Shown here piece after piece: positions 13,133 to 21,580 of a stretch of 64,000 nucleotides of DNA (within the stretch, counting starts at the first letter, position 1; the number at the start of each line of letters is the position of its first letter). The translations under genes and the position numbers were made by a program. The notes below the pieces were generated by a model. That model was not told where the DNA came from and ran no database searches. It was given only the letters and a program-made list of their open reading frames with translations. This DNA is from Thalassolituus hydrocarboniclasticus. Its GTDB lineage: Bacteria > Pseudomonadota > Gammaproteobacteria > Pseudomonadales > Oceanobacteraceae. The DNA is taken from the NCBI RefSeq assembly GCF_025345565.1, contig NZ_CP054475.1, forward strand, positions 887,501 through 951,500, given 5' to 3'.

Positions 13133-13576
13133 ATGTCCGTCGGAATCATTGCAGCAGACAGTAAAATCACCATGCATTTTGCGCTGAAAATCAGCGATGA
13201 GCAGATTGTTGATTCAACCTTTGACCGTAGTCCGGTTAGCTTTGTATTGGGCGATGGCAATTTGCTGCCAGGTTTCGAGGAGTATTTACTGGGACTGGCA
13301 ACCGGCGATCATAAGACCTTCAGCGTGCCGCCGGAAAAAGCCTTTGGCCAGCCGAATCCGCAGAATATGCAGGAAATGAAGCGCAACAGCTTTCCTGTTG
13401 ATATGCCGGTTGCACCGGGCTTAATGGTCTCTTTTGCTGACGCTCAGGGAGCAGAACTGCCGGGCGTTATCAGCAAAGTGGAAGGCGATTGGGTAACGGT
13501 TGATTTCAACCACCCGCTGGCGGGCAAAACCCTGCAGTTTGAAGTACAGATTCTTGAGGTTCAGGATGCAGATTAA
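13133..13576 (+). CDS. fkpB: FKBP-type peptidyl-prolyl isomerase, SlpA/FkpB type
   Basis: Cytoplasmic SlyD-like proline isomerase and chaperone. 147 residues with a single FKBP domain interrupted by an insert-in-flap: [18 protein letters not shown] marks the active-site strand, EKAFGQPNP the flap. No His-rich tail, so not SlyD itself. It sits between lspA and ispH in the conserved order; its end overlaps the ispH start by 11 nt. Confidence 0.94.
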   Translation: MSVGIIAADSKITMHFALKISDEQIVDSTFDRSPVSFVLGDGNLLPGFEEYLLGLATGDHKTFSVPPEKAFGQPNPQNMQEMKRNSFPVDMPVAPGLMVSFADAQGAELPGVISKVEGDWVTVDFNHPLAGKTLQFEVQILEVQDAD

Positions 13577-14510
13577 ACTCGCTAATCCGCGTGGCTTTTG
13601 TGCCGGCGTTGATCGAGCTATCGACATCGTTAATCGTGCTCTCGACTTATTTGAACCGCCGATTTATGTGCGTCATGAAGTGGTGCATAACAAGTTTGTG
13701 GTGAATGGCCTGCGCGAGCGTGGCGCTATTTTTGTCGATGAACTGGATGAGGTGCCGGATAACTGCATTGTTATTTTTTCTGCCCATGGTGTATCTCAGG
13801 CGGTACGAAAAACCGCAGAAGATCGTGGCTTACGCGTATTTGATGCGACCTGCCCATTAGTCACCAAAGTGCATCTCGAAGTCAGTCGCTATAGCGCCGA
13901 TGGCAGTGAGTGCATTCTGATTGGCCATAAAGGTCATCCGGAAGTTGAGGGCACCATGGGGCAGTATGATTACGCTCAGGGTGGCCATATTTATCTGGTC
14001 GAAGACGAAGACGATGTGGCAGCACTGGCGGTAAATAATCCGGACAGATTGTCATATGTAACGCAGACGACGTTATCTATGGATGACACCGCCCGGGTAA
14101 TTGATGCTCTGCGGGTAAAGTTCCCCAATATTCAGGGCCCGCGTAAAGATGATATCTGTTACGCCACGCAAAACCGCCAGGATGCAGTGAAAAATCTGGC
14201 CGCCGATTGTGATTTGTTATTGGTGGTCGGTTCTCCGAACAGCTCCAATTCCAACCGCTTACGTGAGCTGGGTGAGCGTATGGGCGCTAAAGCTTACCTG
14301 ATTGATAATGCCGCAGAAATCCAACCGCAGTGGCTGGAAGATGTGAAGGTCGTTGGTATTACCGCAGGAGCATCAGCTCCGGAAGTACTGGTGCGCGAAG
14401 TGGTTAACAAGCTGGTTGCTCTGGGCGGAGAAGCCCCGCAGGAAATGCAGGGCCGCCCGGAAAATGTGGTGTTTTCGTTGCCGAAAGAGTTGCGGTTACA
14501 GGAAATTTAA
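13566..14510 (+). CDS. ispH: 4-hydroxy-3-methylbut-2-enyl diphosphate reductase
   Basis: Last enzyme of the MEP pathway, producing IPP and DMAPP with a [4Fe-4S] cluster. 314 residues from the ATG at 13566, inside the end of fkpB. Cluster cysteines are C12 ([13 protein letters not shown]), C96 (FDATCPLV) and C198 ([11 protein letters not shown]). The EVVHN and [11 protein letters not shown] motifs are present. It ends convergently with the pilin gene on the other strand; the two stop codons share the bases TTAA at 14507-14510. Confidence 0.97.
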   Translation: MQIKLANPRGFCAGVDRAIDIVNRALDLFEPPIYVRHEVVHNKFVVNGLRERGAIFVDELDEVPDNCIVIFSAHGVSQAVRKTAEDRGLRVFDATCPLVTKVHLEVSRYSADGSECILIGHKGHPEVEGTMGQYDYAQGGHIYLVEDEDDVAALAVNNPDRLSYVTQTTLSMDDTARVIDALRVKFPNIQGPRKDDICYATQNRQDAVKNLAADCDLLLVVGSPNSSNSNRLRELGERMGAKAYLIDNAAEIQPQWLEDVKVVGITAGASAPEVLVREVVNKLVALGGEAPQEMQGRPENVVFSLPKELRLQEI

Positions 14511-14947
14511 AATTCCTGAATAATTCCGCCGGGCATAATATGGTTACGTGTGCCGAGCGTATTGAAAATCACATCCCCGTCATTGGCTTGCTCATTCTGA
14601 CCAATTGCCTGTAATTCCACGCACTGCGTAATAGGTAATACGGCTCCGTTAACATTGCAGGGAACAGCAGAGATGATGAAACGTCCACCTGGGGGGGTAT
14701 AAGGATTGTTGGGCAGCCCGAGGTCGGTGAGGTTCAATGTGTAAGTCAGGTTATCCCGTCTGAACTCTTCCTGTGCGGCCAAAATCGGGTTGAGTTCTTC
14801 ATTACCGACGCTGATTCTTTCGCTGTTCATTACATGGTTGCTGTAGATCGGTAGGCCGATACTCGCCAGGATGCCTATAATAGCGACGACAATCATTAAT
14901 TCCATCAGGGTGAAACCCTGAGATTTATGCATTTGTTTTTTAATCAT
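14507..14947 (-). CDS. pilE: Type IV pilus minor pilin, PilE-like
   Basis: Minor pilin expected at the tip or along the type IV pilus. 146 residues. Class III signal: cleavage after G11 ([22 protein letters not shown]) with E16 at +5; a second possible start is M6. The rest is a small C-terminal globular domain with two Cys (PCNVN, TQCVE) that could form the D-loop disulfide. Last gene of the minor pilin operon, matching the position of pilE next to ispH in Pseudomonas. Its start overlaps the end of pilW by 8 nt. Confidence 0.85.
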   Translation of the reverse strand: MIKKQMHKSQGFTLMELMIVVAIIGILASIGLPIYSNHVMNSERISVGNEELNPILAAQEEFRRDNLTYTLNLTDLGLPNNPYTPPGGRFIISAVPCNVNGAVLPITQCVELQAIGQNEQANDGDVIFNTLGTRNHIMPGGIIQEF

Positions 14948-15743
14948 TAGCTAAAAACACCGTGGTTGTTTGTATTTGACGGGCATTACTATCATTAAAG
15001 GTGTATGGATTGCCGTCAAGTAACACATAGCTGCGTACCGCTGCACGCTGGCTCTGATCTGTAAAAGACTTGGTCAGTACCGCGATTTTAACGGCAAACA
15101 CCAGATTCCAGTTGGTAACCTGATCGGCGGCTACATAGCGTACGATATTACCGATACGCTCGCCATACAGCGCCTGCAACCCCTCCATTCCGGCGACCAG
15201 AATCTGTGACGGGGCCACCGGATTTCCTGTGGTTTCATCGTAGGTTACACAGCGTAATACGTCGTCGAATTCATCTCCGACACCACCTCCGGTATCCAGT
15301 TCTACCCAGTATACATCGACCAGCGGAGTATTTTCGCCAAGCGCCAGATTGACTCCGGTACAGTCCTGAGCATCGCGAGCGACCCCGGAAAGGGCGGTAT
15401 ACCAGCGACGCACAGCAATTCTGTCGCTGACCCCAGTGGTTTCAAAGGTACAGGCTCCTCCGGCTGCCGGAGGCATTGCTCCGCCGCCACCGCACAGGTT
15501 GGCAAAGGGCTGGGTTCTGGGTTCCTGAACATCCGGCGTGTATCCGGCTCTGCGGATTTCGGTTGTCAGCCAGCTGGCGGTAAAACGGCCTGCTTCCTGC
15601 GCCTGAGACTGGCCTTCTGACTGAATACTGCTTCTGTTGGCTGTCATCATGATACTCATGACGAAGTAGGTGATCACCAGACCGATCGAGATCCCGATCA
15701 TCAGCTCTATCAGGGTGACCCCTTTTTGCTTGTATAGCTTCAT
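14940..15743 (-). CDS. pilW: Type IV pilus minor pilin PilW
   Basis: Pseudopilin-like component of the pilus-initiating tip complex. 267 residues, the large size expected for PilW. Prepilin signal MKLYKQKG/VTLIELMIGISIGLV with cleavage after G8 and E13 at +5. The N-terminal half contains a Gly/Pro-rich loop with C-G-G-G-G and several Cys. It overlaps pilV by 4 nt (ATGA type) and pilE by 8 nt, so the three are translationally coupled. Confidence 0.9.
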   Translation of the reverse strand: MKLYKQKGVTLIELMIGISIGLVITYFVMSIMMTANRSSIQSEGQSQAQEAGRFTASWLTTEIRRAGYTPDVQEPRTQPFANLCGGGGAMPPAAGGACTFETTGVSDRIAVRRWYTALSGVARDAQDCTGVNLALGENTPLVDVYWVELDTGGGVGDEFDDVLRCVTYDETTGNPVAPSQILVAGMEGLQALYGERIGNIVRYVAADQVTNWNLVFAVKIAVLTKSFTDQSQRAAVRSYVLLDGNPYTFNDSNARQIQTTTVFLAND

Positions 15744-16315
15744 GGGACAAATACCGAGGTGGCGCTGGCACGGCGGGTAACCGTCGTAACCGGACTATTG
15801 CTGGCATAAATGCGATTGCCGTTGGCATCCTGGCGCTCGGTGGTCGATTCCCAGGAGACGGTGGCAGTTACCTGCTGACCAATGACGGTGACGGATAACT
15901 GCGGGTTAGGCATGAAGTCAACACTGCTGCCCCGGGTCGTAAGACTACCCGGTACGGCCGCGCCAACGCCGCATTGCAGCTCCCAGAGATCGAAAGCGGC
16001 AAGTTCCGCTGTGGTGCAGGTCGGATCAGCTGTCAGGCGTGCGACACCTGTGTTGTACGAAGCGCATACTTTGGGGGCATTGCCGCAGTTTATCGGGTTT
16101 GCCGCAGTATCGTAGCTGGCAATCGCAGTGTTATTGAAGCGCATACGGTTAGCCAGATCCTCCAGAATCCAGATCCCCTGTGATTTCCCACCGGCATCGG
16201 TTGCGGATTTATTTGCTTCGATCTGCAGCGATCCGAGCCCTGTCAGGGCAATTGAGGTAATCGCCAGAGCGACCAGCGCTTCAAGCAGACTGAAGCCTTT
16301 TGTCGGGTTCAGCAT
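15740..16315 (-). CDS. pilV: Type IV pilus minor pilin PilV
   Basis: Minor pilin of the tip complex. 191 residues. Prepilin signal MLNPTKG/FSLLEALVALAITSIALTGL with cleavage after G7 and E12 at +5; the LLEALVAL form is typical of PilV/GspI. Overlaps the FimU-like gene by 7 nt and pilW by 4 nt. Confidence 0.9.
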   Translation of the reverse strand: MLNPTKGFSLLEALVALAITSIALTGLGSLQIEANKSATDAGGKSQGIWILEDLANRMRFNNTAIASYDTAANPINCGNAPKVCASYNTGVARLTADPTCTTAELAAFDLWELQCGVGAAVPGSLTTRGSSVDFMPNPQLSVTVIGQQVTATVSWESTTERQDANGNRIYASNSPVTTVTRRASATSVFVP

Positions 16316-16785
16316 TGTGCCTCCTGTACAAAAACCTGGCCGAGGAAGGTCAGGGATATTGTGCGTATCCGCGCTCCTGTGCAGTTAGGGACATTGACAA
16401 CAAACTGGCCGGCAACGCTGGCTAAGCGTCCCTGACTGTCAAATTGTAATGGAGTCACTGTCGAATAAGTTCCGGAGGTAATCTCTCCCGGTTGGGAGAG
16501 GGGGACTGCAGCAGATCCGGTCTGCAGCAGTACCTGCGCGCCATCAAGAACCTGCCAGCCGGTACTCCAGCTGTTATTAATCGGGATCATGGAGACCCCA
16601 CGCGAATGATTAATGGCATAGTCTCTGGCATAACTGATATCCCGCAGCAGATCGCGGCTGTAGCGGTCTGCATTGCCATTCACAAAGGTGGTATTCATGG
16701 CTGGAATTCCCACGCCGAGAATAATGCCCAGAATGGCAACTGTTATCATCAGTTCAATCAGGGTTACGCCAGATTGCTCTCTCAT
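16309..16785 (-). CDS. fimU: Type IV pilus minor pilin FimU (GspH/FimT-like)
   Basis: GspH-type minor pilin that links the tip complex to the major pilin. 158 residues. Prepilin signal MREQSG/VTLIELMITVAILG with cleavage after G6 and E11 at +5, then a GspH domain with the family's DLLRDISYARDYAINHSRGV helix. Two Cys (VPNCTG and the C-terminal QC). Assigned FimU rather than FimT because it directly precedes pilV-pilW and lacks a GRxR motif. It overlaps the end of pilY1 by 4 nt. Confidence 0.85.
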   Translation of the reverse strand: MREQSGVTLIELMITVAILGIILGVGIPAMNTTFVNGNADRYSRDLLRDISYARDYAINHSRGVSMIPINNSWSTGWQVLDGAQVLLQTGSAAVPLSQPGEITSGTYSTVTPLQFDSQGRLASVAGQFVVNVPNCTGARIRTISLTFLGQVFVQEAQC

Positions 16786-19766
16786 TTACTCAGATCCCGC
16801 CAGTACGTCTTGTGCACGATTCTACCACCCTCCTCACAGATAGAGATGACCGAACTACCATCTGTGATAATTTCACCACATTTTTTCTTGTCATCTTCAT
16901 CTTCATCATCTTCCGGTGGAACGATGATGATTTTTGGGTCGTTCATCGGGTTATCGATTTCGTCGATGATATCAATTGTTGGCTTAGGCGTGCTCGGCTG
17001 GGGTTGACCAGGAATCGTGGTTTCCTGATTTTCCGGTGTCGTTAACATGTACAGACGGCCAAAACCGGTATCGGCATTACAACCGGATGTACTGCCGTTA
17101 TTCGGGCGATAGGAGGAAAAATAAGTCCGGCCGTTTGAGGTTACCGCTGTGGCGACAATTTTTTCGCCACTGTCCGGCAGTGTGAAGTACAGACCCTTCA
17201 GCTTTTTATCAAAGCTTTCCGAATCGTATCTGCTGTAGTTGGCAAGGTCGCGCAGATAACTTGTATTGTATTGCGCAGGAGGGCTGGCCTCGGTACTCAG
17301 GTCGTTAATGACATAGAAACGGTCAACGGTATCCTGATCAAGCGGATGAGCACGGTAGCCTGAACCGATGGCAATCTGATAACGCGGAACCTTTTCATAG
17401 ACCGGCTCACCGGTAAGTGAATCTTCACCGATCTGCAGAACGCGATTCATGTAGGTCACATCGGGAGTGGTGTAGAAACGCACATGATTAAGCGTCGTGT
17501 TGTTAGCCCCTAAATCAGCCAGTACGCCGCCCTGAGTATTGACTTCAGTTGAAGACCCCAGATTCATCAGGTCAATGCGCCAGATACGGCCACCAAGATC
17601 TGCGGCATACAGCAGGTCAACATAGCCATCACGATTGTTGTCGATAGGAATGATGTCGCCAACAATGCCACTGGTCATATCGCTCAGACGCAGGTCTGCG
17701 CCACTCTTTGCTGAGGCCCACCACAGGCGTTTGCCAGTCGTCGGATCGGCCATATAAATCGCATTGCCCTGATTATGCGCCAGACGTTCTACGTTAGTAT
17801 CCTCAGCTGGGTCATAGCCACCGCCGAACAGCAGAACATTGCGTGGTGTACCGTTCCAGAGAACAGGAATCGCCTGCATTTTGGACCAGGATTGTCCCAG
17901 CTGCGCGTAATCACCGCTGCCACCGGTAATCTGCCAGGCCAGTTGTGGTGCATCACGGTCGGTGACATCCAGGGCATAATAATTACGGCCGCCGCGACGC
18001 ATACCTACATAAAGGTATGCCTTTTCGCCACGACCAGCGTCGATAATACGGTTACGGTTAGTGTCTGTGTGGTACGCGCTGATCGGGCCATCAAGACCAT
18101 AAATTTTGGAACCACCACCTTCATAATATTTGGCCACGTTGGGCAGCAAATCTTTCGGAATAAAAGCAAAACGCTCTTTCGGGTTGTCAACGTTGGTATC
18201 AAAGGCGTGCAGATAGCCCGAGTTGGTACCGATAAACAATGTACTGTCAGGAATTACATCGCCATCGGCATCTTTCAGAGATCCGTAGTTCAGAATAACA
18301 GGCTTGCTGTGCAGCGGATCTTCCATTGCGCGACGGGGGGCGCTTGGGTCTTCCCCTTTGACATCCAGTCCACGGGCCCATTTCAGTAAATCGGAAAATT
18401 GCTCGCTGGAATAAGACACTTTAAATAACGACTGTGACAGGTTGGAGGCATTGCTTTCCGTAATGCGATTGCGGGAATCGCTGGCCAGTCGGTTGGACGC
18501 AATATTTGAAACAACCATACGGTCAAGGGTCAGACGGCTTGCTGCCCCGCCTTTGGTTACGTTGTCACCGTCAGGCGCATCTTCATCTTTTGTCCAGAAG
18601 CTTTGCGCGTTTTTAGTGAAAAAACCGGTGGTGGCATCCAGAGCAGGGTTGTTTTTGACATCGACAAACTGACCATCTCCCGCTAAGCGGAAGCGTTTGA
18701 TATTACCCTGCCAGTTGACGGAGGCGTTCGGCTTAAATACAGAGAAGTACAGCTGATCCAGCAACTCAAGGCTGTTAAAAGCGTTAACCGCAACCGCGGG
18801 TGCAGAGAAGGTATCAGCCGATTTTGAAATATCGTCAAAAATCTTGGTCAACGCAGTTTTCAGCTGTTCATAGTTCTTCGCATTGGCTGAGATACCACCA
18901 CCAACGTTTGCCATAACATTCAGACGTGTCTGCGCATCGCCCTCGATAAAACCACCGATAGTATGGACATGGATTTGCTGAGTTCCGGGCAGCGGGCTGT
19001 GATCAGCATTATAAAGAAAATAAGCCAGTTCTTCAGAGCAGCCGCCATCTCTCGAACAATAGGGGCTGATGCCTCTTGGGTAGTCGGCACTGGGGAGTGT
19101 TTTCAACCAGGTTTTGATGTCATAGTTAGCTTCGGAGTCCTGAGATGCGGCGCCATCGGTAAAGACCACAATATGGTTTTTCTGACAGGAGTCAGTGATC
19201 GGTGAAATATATTTACCGGTGGAGGCATTATAAGTGGCCGAATCGCTCAGGTATTCCGTATACCAACGATCCCATCTGTTTGACCAAAGTTTTGCTTTGC
19301 CGAATTTCACCGATTCACCGCGCAGATAGAGGGCGGCTTCATACAGAGACTCTGACATCGGCGTGCCGCCACCTGCCGGATAATTATTAATAATATCGAT
19401 CAGTTGCTGGCGTGAACCTGTGGCATCGATATCAAGGGTATTGATGCTCATTCGTCCGCCCTGATAGCAATAATCATTACTATCTTCTTCTTCGCATTCA
19501 TACGTTTTTATATAGGGATTAAAGCGCATCAGCGCGAGGTTGATGCCACCGGTTTCTTTAATGGTTTCAACGGCGGCTTTTTTAACCAGAGAGATTCGTG
19601 TTTCACCGGAATCGGTATCCCAGCCCATACTGCCGGATGTATCAAAAATAAAGACCACGTTCGGGTTAACCCGGTTAGGGTTACCCAGATAAATCTCGGT
19701 GTCATCCGCCAGAACCGGATTGGTGAAGAGACCAAAGCTTATTAAAGACAGCCAATAGAGTTTCAT
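16782..19766 (-). CDS. pilY1: Type IV pilus tip adhesin / mechanosensor PilY1
   Basis: PilY1 caps the pilus, binds calcium and signals surface contact. 994 residues with a signal peptide (about 1-20, MKLYWLSLISFGLFTNPVLA). The N-terminal von Willebrand A-like region shows the MIDAS motif DTSGSMG (about 43-49). The C-terminal half is a beta-propeller with FIGTNSGYLHAFD, KAYLYVGMRRGG and the calcium loop DNNRDGYVD, matching the DxDNDGxxD loop of Pseudomonas PilY1. It ends with an Asp/Glu-rich stretch (PPEDDEDEDDKKKCGE) and two Cys. It follows an unrecognised secreted protein by 1 nt and precedes fimU. Confidence 0.93.
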   Translation of the reverse strand: MKLYWLSLISFGLFTNPVLADDTEIYLGNPNRVNPNVVFIFDTSGSMGWDTDSGETRISLVKKAAVETIKETGGINLALMRFNPYIKTYECEEEDSNDYCYQGGRMSINTLDIDATGSRQQLIDIINNYPAGGGTPMSESLYEAALYLRGESVKFGKAKLWSNRWDRWYTEYLSDSATYNASTGKYISPITDSCQKNHIVVFTDGAASQDSEANYDIKTWLKTLPSADYPRGISPYCSRDGGCSEELAYFLYNADHSPLPGTQQIHVHTIGGFIEGDAQTRLNVMANVGGGISANAKNYEQLKTALTKIFDDISKSADTFSAPAVAVNAFNSLELLDQLYFSVFKPNASVNWQGNIKRFRLAGDGQFVDVKNNPALDATTGFFTKNAQSFWTKDEDAPDGDNVTKGGAASRLTLDRMVVSNIASNRLASDSRNRITESNASNLSQSLFKVSYSSEQFSDLLKWARGLDVKGEDPSAPRRAMEDPLHSKPVILNYGSLKDADGDVIPDSTLFIGTNSGYLHAFDTNVDNPKERFAFIPKDLLPNVAKYYEGGGSKIYGLDGPISAYHTDTNRNRIIDAGRGEKAYLYVGMRRGGRNYYALDVTDRDAPQLAWQITGGSGDYAQLGQSWSKMQAIPVLWNGTPRNVLLFGGGYDPAEDTNVERLAHNQGNAIYMADPTTGKRLWWASAKSGADLRLSDMTSGIVGDIIPIDNNRDGYVDLLYAADLGGRIWRIDLMNLGSSTEVNTQGGVLADLGANNTTLNHVRFYTTPDVTYMNRVLQIGEDSLTGEPVYEKVPRYQIAIGSGYRAHPLDQDTVDRFYVINDLSTEASPPAQYNTSYLRDLANYSRYDSESFDKKLKGLYFTLPDSGEKIVATAVTSNGRTYFSSYRPNNGSTSGCNADTGFGRLYMLTTPENQETTIPGQPQPSTPKPTIDIIDEIDNPMNDPKIIIVPPEDDEDEDDKKKCGEIITDGSSVISICEEGGRIVHKTYWRDLSK

Positions 19767-19767
19767 A

Positions 19768-20160
19768 TTATTTCTCCACCTGTGACTGATTAGCGGGGTT
19801 ATTCGGGTCGGCGGCTAATTCATCAAAGCCACCGAAACTGACAGACACAACAGATTTGTCAGAGTTTTTCACAACCAGTGAAAGCACCTCATAGTTTTTA
19901 CGCAGGAAGACTTCCAGCGCCTCTTCATACGTCAGAGGGGTGTTTATTTCATAAAATGAGGTTGTATCTTTGATGCGCAGCAAATCGTGCGGGCAGTCTG
20001 CACATAGCCTGGCCGTGATGCTGGTACGGGTCAGATTGGTTGCCTGACTGGCAGCTACCCGGTATTCGGCACCGTCGATTAATTCAGCAGCGTTTATGGT
20101 CGCTGCAAAAGTACAGATAAGACAGGCTGCCAGAGTGTATAAATGTTTGATCATGATCAC
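19768..20160 (-). CDS. Unrecognised secreted protein between pilX and pilY1
   Basis: 130 residues that I do not recognise. A signal peptide is likely at residues 1-24 (LYTLAACLICTFAATINA/AEL). The mature part has a CADC motif (LCADCPHDLLRI) and a compact alpha/beta-looking segment, NTPLTYEEALEVFLRKNYEV followed by LSLVVKNSDKSVVSVSFGG. Its gene lies 4 nt after pilX and 1 nt before pilY1, so it is part of the operon. Pseudomonas has a small secreted protein, PilY2, on the other side of pilY1; this could be a functional counterpart, but I cannot show homology. A periplasmic role in pilin/PilY1 assembly is inference. Confidence 0.8.
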   Translation of the reverse strand: MIMIKHLYTLAACLICTFAATINAAELIDGAEYRVAASQATNLTRTSITARLCADCPHDLLRIKDTTSFYEINTPLTYEEALEVFLRKNYEVLSLVVKNSDKSVVSVSFGGFDELAADPNNPANQSQVEK

Positions 20161-20164
20161 TTCC

Positions 20165-20737
20165 TCACTGATTCGGGCTGACAGCTTCGAGATAAAAGCC
20201 GGCTTCCTGAGATGCTGTCATGGTTTGGTTCAGGGTTGACGAGCTGCTGGCAGCAGCCATGTAATATTTGAATTTGGTGCCGCCGGCGCTGTTACCTTCG
20301 TTCGACTGGGCGTCGAATTTGGTCATTTCCGGATCGCGCAGCATCCGCACACGGATAGTGCTGCCGCCAATGATTTTGGCGGTGGCAGGAGGCTGGATCA
20401 CACCGGCATCATAGGGGTTGTAGCGTATCAGTCCGTATGGCTGGCCCTGGGCGACATTGTTGTTCTCCTGCATGATCAGAATGCCCAGGGTATCTGCGGC
20501 ATCGTCATATTCTGCAGGTTCGTCGATGCTGCCCAGAAATGAACTAAGCTCTGAAAACGCTGCGTTAAAGACCGTTTGCTGGTGCTGCAGGTTGGCAATC
20601 ATCCGCGCCTGCAGGGTTGTGCGCTGCATTGACACCATGGCAACGACGGTGATGACAGCCATGATGACCAGGCTGAAGATCAGCGCGGAGCCACTCTGCT
20701 CGGATTTCTGAGTCCATTGCTGGGAAGTTCGCGACAT
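20165..20737 (-). CDS. pilX: Type IV pilus minor pilin PilX (GspK-like)
   Basis: Minor pilin thought to sit near the very tip with PilY1. 190 residues. The processing site is after G16 (QKSEQSG/SALIFSLVIMAVITVVAM); the +5 residue is Phe21, not Glu, as in GspK-type tip pilins that need no +5 Glu. The conserved helix continues RTTLQARMIANLQHQQTVFNA, a PilX hallmark. Unlike Pseudomonas, pilX and pilY1 precede fimU-pilV-pilW here. Confidence 0.88.
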   Translation of the reverse strand: MSRTSQQWTQKSEQSGSALIFSLVIMAVITVVAMVSMQRTTLQARMIANLQHQQTVFNAAFSELSSFLGSIDEPAEYDDAADTLGILIMQENNNVAQGQPYGLIRYNPYDAGVIQPPATAKIIGGSTIRVRMLRDPEMTKFDAQSNEGNSAGGTKFKYYMAAASSSSTLNQTMTASQEAGFYLEAVSPNQ

Positions 20738-20853
20738 GGAGCATTCTCTGAAGACGATAATGTAGTGTCAGATTACCTGCCAGGAATCAGAAGGCGAGCT
20801 TCTTCCGACCAGCGGATTGGTATCCGGAGTCAGCGGTTTTCTGCCATTAATAA

Positions 20854-21414
20854 TCAGGCAGGGCAGGCTACATTACGGCCATTGGCCGTTTCCGGCAGGC
20901 CGTCGTTATCTCTGTCTGTACCTGCCCGTATGCGCCCGTTGCGGGAAATAATGAAGGCCGCGCCGGTGACGGCAGATGCTTTTGCGCAATAGCCCAGAGA
21001 GCCGTTGTCGATACCCGCATAGCCTTTGGCGTCAAAGCTGATAACGTTGCCGCTGAAGGTTCGCAGCTTTTGTCCTGATGTGCTGGCCGGCAGCTCGCGC
21101 AGAACGGGTTCGCCCGGATCAAGGACACGGTTATTGTTGCTGTCCATAAAAAGAGTCAGCGGCATGTTCCAGTCGGAACTGCAGTGCAGGGCATTATTCA
21201 GAGGACAGAGGGTGACGCGATTACGGTAATAGAGAGCATGATTTCTGGCTTCGCTCAGGGCCAGTGCCAGCTCGCTGATGTCCCGTTCGGCGTCAACGTG
21301 CTGCATCAGACGATGCGTTGCAGGTAAGCCAACACCAAGTAACAGGCCGAGAATACTGCAGGTGACCAATATTTCGATCAGGGTAAAACCGGTGTTTTGC
21401 AGAGGTGTGTGCAT
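20854..21414 (-). CDS. fimT: Minor pilin FimT with DNA-uptake GRxR motif
   Basis: GspH/FimT-family pilin, 186 residues from the ATG at 21414 (a longer frame to 21456 is less likely). Prepilin signal MHTPLQNTG/FTLIEILVTCSILGLLLGVG with cleavage after G9 and E14 at +5. GspH features: SELALALSEARNHALYYRNRV and FMDSNNNRVLDPGEP. Near the C-terminus it has GRIR at 160-163 (SRNGRIRAG), the GRxR signature that in Legionella FimT binds DNA during natural transformation. It sits between pilR and pilX, the place of fimT in Pseudomonas. Confidence 0.88.
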   Translation of the reverse strand: MHTPLQNTGFTLIEILVTCSILGLLLGVGLPATHRLMQHVDAERDISELALALSEARNHALYYRNRVTLCPLNNALHCSSDWNMPLTLFMDSNNNRVLDPGEPVLRELPASTSGQKLRTFSGNVISFDAKGYAGIDNGSLGYCAKASAVTGAAFIISRNGRIRAGTDRDNDGLPETANGRNVACPA

Positions 21415-21478
21415 ACAGACTCCAGAATCCGTTCGGGAGGTGGGGATAAGCGACACCTTTCCGTGGTGTCACTTCAAT

Positions 21479-21506
21479 ACTCTAGTGTCCGCTGCCCTGT
21501 TGTCAC
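21479..21506 (-). promoter_or_regulatory. Candidate promoter of the fimT-pilX-pilY1-fimU-pilV-pilW-pilE operon
   Basis: Reading the minus strand: -35 GTGACA (21506-21501), 16-nt spacer, -10 TAGAGT (21484-21479). Just downstream lies a hairpin GACACC/GGTGTC (21452-21457 with 21465-21470). Several GTGTC/GACAC half-sites cluster here and could be regulator contacts. Weak evidence. Confidence 0.35.
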
Positions 21507-21580
21507 TCAGACCTGAGGCTGAAATTCTGCAGGGTTGTTCAGTCTCCGGTCTGACTTAAGAACATCCGGCTGCTCCGTTC

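Noticed and set aside
19768-20160. Naming the small secreted protein PilY2
   Set aside because: Size and neighbourhood fit, but it lies on the other side of pilY1 and I cannot show sequence similarity.
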